Source: Burkholderiales bacterium
GTDB taxonomy: Bacteria > Pseudomonadota > Gammaproteobacteria > Burkholderiales > Burkholderiaceae_C
Length of the DNA: 30,927 bases
Reading direction: 5' to 3'
NCBI GenBank assembly: GCA_025352345.1
Contig: JANXTP010000105.1
Span: 1-30,927 of the forward strand
Under the pieces are notes generated by a model. That model saw nothing but the letters and a program-made list of their open reading frames with translations. It did not search any database and had not been told where the DNA came from. Positions 15,261-23,934 of this stretch are shown here, one piece after another; the stretch's first letter is position 1, and each line of letters starts with the position of its first letter. Both the position numbers and the translations under genes were made by a program.

Positions 15261-18200
15261 TCAACGGATTCGCCCAGAGTAGAGTTTTGTGAGGATGGTG
15301 GATAGATCCCATCTGGTGCCGTCAGCGAACTCGATTTGCTGAATGGGATTCCAGTCCGGGTACAGCTGATCTTGGTTGGAAAACCCCTCCACGGTGATTC
15401 TGTCGCTGATCCCTTTGACGGATATCTCCAAATCGCTACTGCCAGCCAGGTAGAACATGTATCTTTGGGTCAAGACGACATCTGTGGGCAGCACCCCAGC
15501 TATGAACTGCAATGTGTTGAGTTTGTCGGTCGTTGAGTCGTACGAAAATATCGAGTCTTGCCCGTCACCCCTGCTGAACACGTAGATGTTGTTGCCAGTG
15601 CCACCGACCAGTTGATCGTTACCCAAGCTGCCAGCGAGGGTGTCGTTCCCCTCATCGCCCGACAGAAAGTCGTCGCCTACGCCGCCTGAGATGTTGTCGG
15701 CACCCAGACCGCCTCCAAGCACATCTCTGCCATCGCCGCCGTGCAGGTTGTCGTTGCCACTGGCCCCGCGCAACGTGTCGTCTCCAGCTCCGCCGTTAAT
15801 GATGTCGTTGCCCGAGGTGCCATCCAGTTGATCGTTGCTGGTCGTTCCTGCGAACAGATGGGTCAGGATGGTGGAGATGTTCCAGACGGTTCCGTCAGCG
15901 AACCTGAATTGCTGTACCGGGTTGTACCCATTGGTGGGGTCGTTGTTGTGGAAAAACCGGCGGATGGTGATCTTGTCCGTCGTTCCCGCCAAAGACACCT
16001 CCAGCGCGATATTGCCTCCCCCATCGTTGTCTTCGACCTGCTTGAGCACGATCTCCGTGGGCAGCATCCCGTCCTTGAATTGCAACGTGCTGAGCCTGTT
16101 TGCGGTGTTGTCGTGATCGCTGCTGAGCAGGGTTTCTTGCCCATCGCCCTTGCCGAATAGATAGGTGTTGTTGCCCAGCCCACCGTTGAGGGTGTCGTTG
16201 CCGGTACCGCCGTCAAGAGCGTCATTTCCCTGGTTGCCATACAGCTGGTCGGCTTCACTGCCGCCGCGAAGCTCATCGTCCCCTTGTCCACCGACCAGCG
16301 TGTCCTTGCCAGCACCTCCATCCAGGGAATCGTTGCCACTCAATGTAGTTGTTGCACTCGTGGTGAGCTGGTCTTCTCCAGCAAGCCAATCGTTGCCTTC
16401 GCCGCCCAAAAGTACATCGTCGCCGCCGCCACCATACAGGTCATCGTTTCCGCGTCCGCCATCCAGCCTGTCGGCGCCGTGCCATGTGGCCGCCACGTCT
16501 GCAACGAGGTCGTCGCCCTCCAGGCGATCGGCGCCGTCACCACCAATGAGTTCGTCGGCGCCGCCGCCGCCAACCAGCTGATCGTCTCCATCGCCACCGT
16601 CAAGGTGATCGTCGCCGGCGTACTGACTGGAAAGTTTGTAGTCGTCGCCGTAAATCACGTCGTTGCCAACGCCGCCGTACAGCAAGTCCGAGCCGCCGCC
16701 ACCAAAAATCACGTCGTTTCCGGCGCCGCCGTCGATGAAGTCCTGTCCGTGGCGGCTGGCGTCCAGTGTGTAGCGGATGACGCCACTGGCGCGGTAATAA
16801 GTAAGGTTGTCAAAGACTTCGCCTGTGGTCACGGCCACCTGGTAATCGCCTTGCAGTCCGTCGTCACCTGCCCCGCCGTAGATCACATCGTTGCCGTCGT
16901 AGCCGGCAACCTGGTCATTGCCTGTGCCGGCGTCGACCACATCATCGCCACCTCCCGCGTTCACCACGTCGTCTCCAGCGCCTGCATGGATGAGGTCGTT
17001 GCCGTTGCCCACATTGGTGCCGAACCAGGCGCCACGCGTGAGGTCGGCATAGGTGCGTTGCGAGCCTGCGTTGTAGTTGTTCGTGTCGCCAGCGTCCGGG
17101 ACCACGTTTTGCCGCTGCATGGCCAAGAGCCCGGAAAGATCGGTCTCGGCCAGTGGGTTGATGTACTGCGTCAACACCTTGAAGACTTGCTGGCTCAGCG
17201 CCGTCGTGCCGATGGCCGCCACCGTTGTGGCCAACCTCAGTTGGCGTTGCTGGTCGGTGGCGGCGTCGTTGACGCCGGTAATCCAAGAACCATCTGGCGC
17301 AGTCATCGCAAAGCTGTTGTTGCCATCGGCAAAGATCACATCGCCGCCGTTGCCACCAATCAGCGTGTCGTTGCCCACGCCTCCGAACAGCGCGTCATCG
17401 TCCCCTGCACCGACGAGCAAGTCGTCGCCCGTGTCGCCTGCGAGCATGTAGACACTGCGCCCCGTGGCTGCCTGCATTTCTCCCGCAGCGATCGCATCGG
17501 CCAGGGTGAGTTCAGTGCCGCTGTACACGTGGTCGTTGCCGGCGCCACTGCTCAGAAAGATCTGCTGGGTGACGCTGGTCGTGCCGCCCACGATCACGTC
17601 ATCGCCCCGGGCGGTGAGCACCGAACCGATGGTCAGGCTGTTGGCGTTGAACACCCGCCAGTTGTCGGTTTGCGGCAGTGTGCCGCTCAGGCTCCACTGG
17701 TAGCGGCCTGCGGCAGTCGACAGATCGAAGCTCGCGGCCGCAGTGGGCGCCGGAGTGGGTGCAGGCGCCACCGGCACCGAGATGCCCAACTCGCCACTGT
17801 CGAAGTCACGCACCCGCACCGAAGAGCCCGCCCCAACGACCGTCAGCTCGCGATTTACCGCGTCGTGGATGTAAGTGACAGGTGTGCCCGCCTGAGACGA
17901 GTCGGCCCACACCGTCACGCCGCTGGCGCTGCTCTTGAAGGTGCCCGCGCCGGTCAAGGTGCGACCCACAAGCTGTAGCTGATCCGTGGCGTCGGGATTG
18001 AGGATCGTGTCCTGCCCTGCGTTCAGGCCCACGACGAACACATCGGCGCCCGCGCCTCCAAGCAGGGTGTCGTTGCCCGCGCCCCCGTCGAGCAGGTCGG
18101 CGTCTGCGTTGCCTTCAAGGTAGTCGCTACCGTCCAGGCCATTGAGCACGTCGTTGCCTGCGCCGCCGTAGAGGCTGTCGCCGACGCCTGCACCTGTGAG

Positions 18201-19592
18201 TGCGTTGGCGTTCGCACCGCCGAACAGAAAGTGGTGGACGCTGTTTGACGGCGAGTCAGGCGCAAAGCCTTGGGCGATTTGGTAGCCACTTGCGTAGTCT
18301 TTGAAAAAAGTTGAATCGCCTTGAAACCGTGGGTGTTCCCAGGGTTCTGGCACTACAAGATTGACGGGGTTCTTGTCTTGGGTAGCAAACCAGAACTTGC
18401 GTTCAAGGAAAGACGAGCGGTCGGCGAGGTACTCGTCAGTCATGCCATTCGGCGCGGTGTTTGCGTTGTAGAGATTGAGAGCGCCGTTGACGTTAAGAGA
18501 GGTGTAGTCCATGCCGATCAGGGCAAATGGATTCAGGGCCTGAAGGGCATAGCGAACCGCAAGACCTTGGCTGGTGTTGACAGATGCTTGGCCTCGGACC
18601 TCATCTGCAGTGAAGGTTGAAAGAACCGAAATTTGCGCGTTGCCAGAAGCTGTGAGGCTGGCGTATGCGGGGCTGCTTTGCAGGGCGTAGAGGTTGGTGT
18701 AAAAGTTGTCGCGGTTGCCCGATGCCGTCGAGACAACAGTTGAGCCAATCAGCAGTTTGCGCAGCGCATCGATGGCGACCTCTAGCGTGTTGTTCATGGG
18801 GCTACCGGAGGCATCGACCAATGCATTCAGTTGCGCGCTCGTCAGCCTGGGGTCCAGCGTTGCGTACAGCGCCTGAACCGCCAAAGCATCGGTGAGTCGG
18901 ACGATGCTGTGATTGCCGAAGCCGATGCCTGGTTCAGCTTCGATCTGCACACTCACAGCGGTGCCCACAGGCGCACCGAGACCGGAAATGAGCGATGCGC
19001 CCTCACTCGCAGTGATGTTCCAGACGTTGGCGGTTGGGGCGCCGCTCAGCCCGAAAAGTGCGAAGAGGTTGCCCGCCAGCCCGGCCACGCCCGGAGCGTT
19101 GTAGAGATACGCGCCAGTAGCTTGCGAGCCGAATTGCGCCTTCACTGCTGCGGCCAGGTAGCCACCCAGAGAATGGCCGGTTACGGTAAACGAATCGTTG
19201 CCGAGCTTGGTGGGATCGTTGCGCCATTGGCCGATCTGGGCTTTGAGCGCTACGAACTGAGGGTTCAGCGAAGCTGGCAGTCCCAGCGCCAGAAGTCCGT
19301 CGGCGGTCAGGTCGAGCGTACTGGGCTCGGTACCTCGGATGGCGAGGTACTTGGGGCCGATGGGGCTGCCGTCGCTGTCGCGCTGCTGAAAGATCGTCGC
19401 GGAGACTCCGCTGGACGGGTCGGTGTATTGGTCGATGACCATCCAGTACTCAGCGAACTGAGCCGCTTGCGCGGAGGACATGCCGGTTGTATCTCGCCTC
19501 AGCTCGTCTATCGATGGTGTTCCAACAGTGAGGCTTGCATAAGACGAAAGAGCAAGCTCCGATTGGAGGAGATACTCGTAAATATTAGGCAT
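15261..19592 (-). CDS. Giant RTX protein with N-terminal lipase-like domain
   Basis: 1443 aa. Residues 1-250 look like a class 3 or phospholipase A1-type alpha/beta hydrolase: YLAIRGTEPS (82-91) resembles the oxyanion strand, TGHSLGGYLAAA (138-149) is the nucleophile elbow with Ser141, and FGNHSIVRL (225-233) offers His228 as the triad His. Residues about 455 onward contain several clusters of Ca-binding GGxGxDxLx nonapeptides, a Pro/Ala linker (APAPTPAPTAAA), and two haemolysin-related segments with FADGTxWxxSTIL. It starts at 19592, directly after the lipoprotein stop (0 bp gap), so translation is probably coupled. There is no N-terminal signal peptide, consistent with type I secretion by the HlyB/HlyD pair upstream. 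The open frame ends right after ILTKLYSG without the terminal signal, which lies in another frame downstream. Predicted role: secreted lipase or phospholipase. Catalytic assignments are by motif only. Confidence 0.88.
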   Translation of the reverse strand: MPNIYEYLLQSELALSSYASLTVGTPSIDELRRDTTGMSSAQAAQFAEYWMVIDQYTDPSSGVSATIFQQRDSDGSPIGPKYLAIRGTEPSTLDLTADGLLALGLPASLNPQFVALKAQIGQWRNDPTKLGNDSFTVTGHSLGGYLAAAVKAQFGSQATGAYLYNAPGVAGLAGNLFALFGLSGAPTANVWNITASEGASLISGLGAPVGTAVSVQIEAEPGIGFGNHSIVRLTDALAVQALYATLDPRLTSAQLNALVDASGSPMNNTLEVAIDALRKLLIGSTVVSTASGNRDNFYTNLYALQSSPAYASLTASGNAQISVLSTFTADEVRGQASVNTSQGLAVRYALQALNPFALIGMDYTSLNVNGALNLYNANTAPNGMTDEYLADRSSFLERKFWFATQDKNPVNLVVPEPWEHPRFQGDSTFFKDYASGYQIAQGFAPDSPSNSVHHFLFGGANANALTGAGVGDSLYGGAGNDVLNGLDGSDYLEGNADADLLDGGAGNDTLLGGAGADVFVVGLNAGQDTILNPDATDQLQLVGRTLTGAGTFKSSASGVTVWADSSQAGTPVTYIHDAVNRELTVVGAGSSVRVRDFDSGELGISVPVAPAPTPAPTAAASFDLSTAAGRYQWSLSGTLPQTDNWRVFNANSLTIGSVLTARGDDVIVGGTTSVTQQIFLSSGAGNDHVYSGTELTLADAIAAGEMQAATGRSVYMLAGDTGDDLLVGAGDDDALFGGVGNDTLIGGNGGDVIFADGNNSFAMTAPDGSWITGVNDAATDQQRQLRLATTVAAIGTTALSQQVFKVLTQYINPLAETDLSGLLAMQRQNVVPDAGDTNNYNAGSQRTYADLTRGAWFGTNVGNGNDLIHAGAGDDVVNAGGGDDVVDAGTGNDQVAGYDGNDVIYGGAGDDGLQGDYQVAVTTGEVFDNLTYYRASGVIRYTLDASRHGQDFIDGGAGNDVIFGGGGSDLLYGGVGNDVIYGDDYKLSSQYAGDDHLDGGDGDDQLVGGGGADELIGGDGADRLEGDDLVADVAATWHGADRLDGGRGNDDLYGGGGDDVLLGGEGNDWLAGEDQLTTSATTTLSGNDSLDGGAGKDTLVGGQGDDELRGGSEADQLYGNQGNDALDGGTGNDTLNGGLGNNTYLFGKGDGQETLLSSDHDNTANRLSTLQFKDGMLPTEIVLKQVEDNDGGGNIALEVSLAGTTDKITIRRFFHNNDPTNGYNPVQQFRFADGTVWNISTILTHLFAGTTSNDQLDGTSGNDIINGGAGDDTLRGASGNDNLHGGDGRDVLGGGLGADNISGGVGDDFLSGDEGNDTLAGSLGNDQLVGGTGNNIYVFSRGDGQDSIFSYDSTTDKLNTLQFIAGVLPTDVVLTQRYMFYLAGSSDLEISVKGISDRITVEGFSNQDQLYPDWNPIQQIEFADGTRWDLSTILTKLYSGRIR

Positions 19593-20048
19593 TTATTTTT
19601 TCTCCGCTGAGAAAATCCTCTTGAAAAGCGCGATTTCCGAACTTTCCGATGTTGGTGGGCAATGATAGTTGGAGGGCTCCCAAGGGCCAGATATATCGCC
19701 GCCTCCTCGTCCGTATGAGATCGCTTCACCAAGCAGCTTTTGATCTGATTTCCTTAATACTTTATGTCGATAGAGGACCATTGATGGATTCCCTTCACGG
19801 TAGAGATGTTGTTCTGAGTTGTATATATATACTAGGCCTAGTGCATTCTCTCCCTGGGTAGGTCGATAAAAGTTGATCTGACCGTATTCATTGAATTTAT
19901 CTGCCGGTAGCTTTACCGTCTCATAAACCTTGATCCCGCCGTCAATAGCACACAGGCGCCTCACTTCCGCGTCCAGCTCGGACTTCGATGGCGTCGCGCA
20001 GCTGGCCATCAGTGGCAAAAGTAGACATACCGAAATCAACGCTCTCAT
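19593..20048 (-). CDS. Small lipoprotein next to the RTX lipase (candidate immunity protein)
   Basis: 151 aa. The N-terminus MRALISVCLLLPLMASC is a lipoprotein signal with a lipobox (LMASC, Cys17), so it should be anchored to the envelope facing the periplasm. The mature part has CAIDGGIKVYETVKLPADKF and YGQINFYRPTQGEN; I recognise the style of a small conserved lipoprotein family but no established function. The ATG at 20048 overlaps the previous stop as ATGA, and its TAA abuts the RTX ATG. Its position directly before a lipase gene is typical of immunity proteins or of a lipase-specific helper; both are inference. The DNA is more AT-rich than the chromosomal genes around it. Confidence 0.8.
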   Translation of the reverse strand: MRALISVCLLLPLMASCATPSKSELDAEVRRLCAIDGGIKVYETVKLPADKFNEYGQINFYRPTQGENALGLVYIYNSEQHLYREGNPSMVLYRHKVLRKSDQKLLGEAISYGRGGGDISGPWEPSNYHCPPTSESSEIALFKRIFSAEKK

Positions 20049-20584
20049 GCTGCAATCCTCCCGTAGGTGTCATTCGCGGCGGTGGAGCGGTAAAGGTGGT
20101 GTCGCTCGGACATGAGGATGGCCGGCGCTACTTGCATCCCCAGCCCGGACATCGGGCTGACACTTGCATCGGCCTTGATCTTGGCGACTTTGGAGGGGCT
20201 GATGAACATGGTGGCCCTGAGGCCGCCAGGCTCGATGCCGTGGTCATTGAGCTGGCGACCATTGAGCAAGAGCTGGCCTTTGGCCTGGCTGTTTGCAGTG
20301 GTGTCAAAGCCGGCATGGGCGACGACCATGCAGGTGTCTTTGCTCGCGCTGCTCTGTAATGAATCGCAGCCAAGCAAGTAGCTGGTACAGGTGATGTTGG
20401 CAGTTACAGAGTAGGCGGGATTGACCGCCAGATGCAACGTCATCGCCTCCCACGCCTGCAATGAACTGGCGTCATCGCCAACACGAGTTGGAATATCTTC
20501 AAGCGTGAAGTAAAAAACTAGAAAATCATCTGCTCCGTTGTGCACATCATTTGACAGTTTTGCATATTGTTGAAATGTTGGCAT
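20045..20584 (-). CDS. Small protein of unknown function in the RTX/T1SS operon
   Basis: 179 aa, not recognised. The start is the ATG at 20584 with AGGA 9-10 nt upstream; the longer open frame would overlap the preceding gene. No signal peptide or membrane segment is evident. It has three closely spaced Cys (ITCTSYLLGCDS, KDTCM), a polar N-terminus (MPTFQQYAKLSNDVHNGADD), LLLNGRQLNDHGIEPGG and a Ser/Met-rich tail. It could be a cytoplasmic chaperone for the RTX protein, a second secreted product or an adaptor; the sequence does not decide. It overlaps the lipoprotein gene by 4 bp. Confidence 0.75.
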   Translation of the reverse strand: MPTFQQYAKLSNDVHNGADDFLVFYFTLEDIPTRVGDDASSLQAWEAMTLHLAVNPAYSVTANITCTSYLLGCDSLQSSASKDTCMVVAHAGFDTTANSQAKGQLLLNGRQLNDHGIEPGGLRATMFISPSKVAKIKADASVSPMSGLGMQVAPAILMSERHHLYRSTAANDTYGRIAA

Positions 20585-20633
20585 GGTAAATTCCTGGTTG
20601 AGTGGGTGTATCAAAAAACAAATATATCGTTGA

Positions 20634-21227
20634 TCAGCAACTCTTGCTCCGCTTGTCGACGATTTTCTTGTATTCCATGGAAACTTCTGGTCGATCACGA
20701 AGTAGTTTCGTCTTGTCTGAGATCGTGAAAATAGACTCGCTGTCTCTGGTATATCTTCCATCCGGGATGCCAATGGTAACTACGTTGGCATCTCGTCCGA
20801 TCCATTTAGGGTCCATCGATTGCTGAAACCATTCATCCTCGTGATACCGGTATGCCGTGTAAGGCAGCGTCGTTCGTCCGATGTCATGCCCACTTTCGCA
20901 GTGATAAGACGCTGCGACGATGATCCATTCATGGGTATCTGGGTCTCGGTCCAGAATCATCGGTGCATACACCCCGCTCCACATTGCTGGGTTGTCAGGC
21001 TTGTCGGGTGATTTGAATTCGATCGTCATTCCCGTGTTGAATGCCTCGCCCTCGCCCTCGCCGCCGGTAACCGGGTTCTCGCTGAATTTGGCGGTCCGCT
21101 GAATCACGATCACCTCGCCGGTCTGGAGTTGGACCTCTTCACGCCATTTCAGGTCGGGGGCGTTGAAGGTGAGCCACAACCCCAGCCCCGCCGCAGACAG
21201 GCCCAACAACCAATCCATCAGCTTCAT
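20634..21227 (-). CDS. Membrane-anchored protein of unknown function in the RTX/T1SS operon
   Basis: 197 aa. One N-terminal hydrophobic segment (about residues 4-21, WLLGLSAAGLGLWLTF) is followed by a soluble domain, so it is probably inner-membrane-anchored and faces the periplasm. The domain begins WREEVQLQTGEVIVIQRTAKF and has WIIVAASYHCESGHDIGR, LPYTAYRYHEDEWFQQS and KWIGRDANVV. I recall similar small proteins recurring near toxin and effector loci in proteobacteria, without a known function. The ATG at 21227 overlaps the glycosyltransferase stop by one base (TGATG). Candidate immunity or envelope-accessory protein. Confidence 0.78.
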   Translation of the reverse strand: MKLMDWLLGLSAAGLGLWLTFNAPDLKWREEVQLQTGEVIVIQRTAKFSENPVTGGEGEGEAFNTGMTIEFKSPDKPDNPAMWSGVYAPMILDRDPDTHEWIIVAASYHCESGHDIGRTTLPYTAYRYHEDEWFQQSMDPKWIGRDANVVTIGIPDGRYTRDSESIFTISDKTKLLRDRPEVSMEYKKIVDKRSKSC

Positions 21228-22513
21228 CAAAAACTCCCGACTCGATCAAACGCAGGAGGCGCTTTTGTCGCGTGTCGTGGCGACAGACCGAGCAGTGCGT
21301 CATACCCACTTAATCCCATGCTCAATCCGTAACACTGCGCATCCGCCATCGCCTGCATGCGCCAGCCCACATTGGCGCTTTCGCTGTGCATCGTTTGGAT
21401 GACGGCGTCGGCGATCGCGGCTGTGTCGAAGAAGCCGACCAGTCGGCCGTTCTCGCCGTCGCGCATCACTTCTCTGACGGGGGCGGTGTTGCTCGCCACG
21501 ATGGGCGTGCCGCAGGCCATGGCTTCGAGCAGCGACCAACTCAACACGAAGGGGTAGGTCAGGTACACATGCGCGCTCGACACCTGCAGCACCTGCAGGT
21601 ACTGCTCGCGCGGCACGCGGCCCATGAAGTGCGTGCGTGTCGGGTCGAGCTTCACTTGCGTCAGCATGTGTTCACGCCAGTTGCTGGCCGTGGCTGATTT
21701 GGTCTTTCTAATCGATGGTGGCCGCTGCCCGTAGCTCACCTCATCGCCGCCGACGATCAGTGCGTGGCACCGTGGGTCGATCCGCTGGATGCGTTCCAGC
21801 GCGCGCATGAAGACGTGAAAGCCGCGGTAGGGCTCTAGGTTGCGGGCGACATAGGTGATCACCGGCCGATCAATGTCGCTTGCTCTGAGCACCACGCCGC
21901 TGGGTGTGGTGATCGTGGCATCAGGGTTCGGGCCCAGTTCGTGGGTGGCGATGCCTTCGTGCTGTACGCGGATCTTGGAATGAAAGATGTCTGGGTGGAG
22001 GCTCTTCTGCCACTGCGTCGGCGCAACGGCCGCGTCGCAGTGGGTCAGGTTCAGTGCGTGCAGCGCGTTCCAGGTTCTGATGCGTGCCTGTGTGTCGAAG
22101 CTGACCGGGAACTCTGGATCGAAGCCAACGTCGCCGCCGTTGGCGCTGTAGTACCACTCGCACAGGTGCACCAGGCGCGAATCCGGGAACACATCCTTGG
22201 CATACAGTGTCTCGCCCCAGCCCGGGTGGGCGACGATCACATTGGGCACGAAGCCGGTCTGGCGCAACTTCAGCATCGCGCGCGCCGTGGCCTGCCCGTG
22301 CAGCGTGGCGGCTTCCATCTGCCGCAGATACGCGTGTTGACTCGATCGCACGGCGCGAGCCGGCGCGTAGCGCGTCAGTGCGTTGAAGCCCGGCAAGCCG
22401 GGTGCTGTGTCGCGGCCCAGCCCGCGCACGTCCCAGCCGGGGCGCTCGCTCCAGGTGCGCACCAGGTGCGCAAACTGCCCAGGAAAGTTCTGATGAATGA
22501 CGAGCACTCTCAT
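21227..22513 (-). CDS. GT4-family glycosyltransferase within the T1SS operon
   Basis: 428 aa GT-B retaining glycosyltransferase (GT4, glycosyl transferases group 1). The N-terminus MRVLVIHQNFPGQFAHLVR and ANVIVAHPGWGE-like region (NVIVAHPGWGETLYAKDVFP) form the acceptor domain. The donor domain has ITYVARNLEPYRGFHVFMRAL, LIVGGD, HFMGRVPREQY and the sugar-nucleotide EX7E region SLLEAMACGTPIVAS with APVREVM. The ATG at 22513 overlaps the HlyD stop by one base (TGATG); a TTG immediately before it is not needed. Coupling to HlyD and HlyB suggests the enzyme acts on the secreted RTX protein or on a matrix sugar; acceptor unknown. Confidence 0.88.
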   Translation of the reverse strand: MRVLVIHQNFPGQFAHLVRTWSERPGWDVRGLGRDTAPGLPGFNALTRYAPARAVRSSQHAYLRQMEAATLHGQATARAMLKLRQTGFVPNVIVAHPGWGETLYAKDVFPDSRLVHLCEWYYSANGGDVGFDPEFPVSFDTQARIRTWNALHALNLTHCDAAVAPTQWQKSLHPDIFHSKIRVQHEGIATHELGPNPDATITTPSGVVLRASDIDRPVITYVARNLEPYRGFHVFMRALERIQRIDPRCHALIVGGDEVSYGQRPPSIRKTKSATASNWREHMLTQVKLDPTRTHFMGRVPREQYLQVLQVSSAHVYLTYPFVLSWSLLEAMACGTPIVASNTAPVREVMRDGENGRLVGFFDTAAIADAVIQTMHSESANVGWRMQAMADAQCYGLSMGLSGYDALLGLSPRHATKAPPAFDRVGSF

Positions 22514-23934
22514 CAACGCTCCCGCAGGCTTTCGCCGACCGTCTTCTGAACCGGGCTGAGCAGGTAATCGATCACCCGACGCTGGCCGGTCTTGATCTCG
22601 GCGGTGATGTTCATGCCGGGACTCAGGTGGATGCGCTTGCCATCCACGGCCATGCTGTCCCGGCTGAACCGCAGGGTGGCGGGAAAGATGGCGCCGCGTT
22701 TTTCGTCGGCCACCGCATCGGCCGTCACGCTGCTGACGGTGGCATTGACTGTGCCGTAGCGGGTGTACGGAAAGGTCTCCAGCTTGATGGTCGCCAGCTG
22801 GCCGGCGTTGACGAAGCCGATGTCCTTGTTGTCGATCACCACCTCGGCGGTGACTTCCGCGTCCCTCGGCACGATCACCATCAGCACCTGCGCCTCAGTC
22901 ACCACGCCGCCCTCGGTGTGAACCGCCACCTGCTGCACGGTGCCGTCCACGGGCGCCGTCAGCTGGGTCAGTCGGGAGCGCTGCTGCGCCTTGTTCAGCT
23001 CTTGGGTGAACTGCTGCCGCTTCAGCATCGCCTGCGCCTGCCTCTCGCTGAGTGAGCGTTGGGTCTCGGCCAGGTACGCTGCACGCGCTTGCGTTGTTTC
23101 TTTTGACGCGGCCTGAGCTTCGGCAAGCCGCGCCTGTTGCGTGGCCAGATCGCGCTCCTGTTCGATGCGCTCCCGGGTGCGATCCTGGCCGGCGTGGCCG
23201 GACATGAAGCCCTTGTCTGCCAGCGCCTTGAAATCCATCTCCCGCTGCTGGGCCATTGGCAGCGTGGCTTCCAGTTTGGCGATCGTCTCGCGCACGGTGG
23301 CGAGCTCGGCCTGGCGGTGTGCCTGCTCGGCCTCGAGCTTGGCCAGCCGAGCGGAAACGTCCTGCCACTCGGCAGCCAGTTGAGCGCTGACGTGGCTGGT
23401 TGCTTCGGCTGCAAGCGTAGGTGCACGTTGAGAACGCAGCGCCTGGATCAAGGCTGTGGTGCGCCACTCTTCTGACTGTGCCCACGCGAGCTGCTCCTGT
23501 GCGTTGGCTCCGTCGGCGCTGGCATTGGTGGCATCCAGCTCCACCAGCACCTGCCCCGCTTGAACGGCGTCGCCGTCCTTGACCAGCACCTTGCGAACGA
23601 CGCTCGTTTCCAGTGGCTGAAGGGTCTTCGTGCGCTCGCTCACCACGATGCGGCCAGGCGCCACCGCGACGATGTCGGTCTGCCCGACGATGCTCCATGC
23701 CAGCGCAGCGGCGAACAGTGCGCAGATCGCTAAGGCAAAGCGCCGTGGCGACGGGTGGACCGGCGTTTCCTGCAGGCTGAGTGCAGCGGGCAGGAAGGCC
23801 GCTTCGTCAGCCAGACGCTTCGGTCCTGACAGCGCGTGCCGAAGGTCCCAGGCAACACCAAAGATGGCGCGATAACGGGCCAGCAGGTCGAGGGCAGGGT
23901 GGCGCTGGGTGGCCAATTCGGAGGGGTTGGTCAT
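22513..23934 (-). CDS. Type I secretion membrane-fusion protein (HlyD family)
   Basis: 473 aa periplasmic adaptor linking the inner-membrane ABC ATPase to a TolC-like outer-membrane channel. A cytoplasmic N-terminus (about 1-65) is followed by one membrane helix (about 66-85). A first barrel and lipoyl half contains APGRIVVSERTKTLQPLE and VKDGDAVQAGQVLVELD. A long Gln/Glu/Ala-rich alpha-hairpin (about 130-320) is followed by the second lipoyl half (LTAPVDGTVQQVAVHTEGG) and a C-terminal barrel ending with ISPGM-type LSPGMNITAEIKTGQR. The start is the ATG at 23934, overlapping the HlyB stop as ATGA; the ATG at 23985 would lie inside hlyB. No TolC gene is in the window. Confidence 0.93.
   Translation of the reverse strand: MTNPSELATQRHPALDLLARYRAIFGVAWDLRHALSGPKRLADEAAFLPAALSLQETPVHPSPRRFALAICALFAAALAWSIVGQTDIVAVAPGRIVVSERTKTLQPLETSVVRKVLVKDGDAVQAGQVLVELDATNASADGANAQEQLAWAQSEEWRTTALIQALRSQRAPTLAAEATSHVSAQLAAEWQDVSARLAKLEAEQAHRQAELATVRETIAKLEATLPMAQQREMDFKALADKGFMSGHAGQDRTRERIEQERDLATQQARLAEAQAASKETTQARAAYLAETQRSLSERQAQAMLKRQQFTQELNKAQQRSRLTQLTAPVDGTVQQVAVHTEGGVVTEAQVLMVIVPRDAEVTAEVVIDNKDIGFVNAGQLATIKLETFPYTRYGTVNATVSSVTADAVADEKRGAIFPATLRFSRDSMAVDGKRIHLSPGMNITAEIKTGQRRVIDYLLSPVQKTVGESLRER

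Noticed and set aside
16284..17978. Long plus-strand open frame (564 codons) within the RTX region
   Set aside because: It is antisense to the RTX nonapeptide repeats; the Val/Ala/Asp-rich translation is the mirror of GGxGxD codons, with no domain or ribosome site.
14400..18200. Regular short repeats suggesting CRISPR or satellite DNA
   Set aside because: Repeats are in frame, degenerate at third codon positions and encode Ca-binding GGxGxDxLx motifs.
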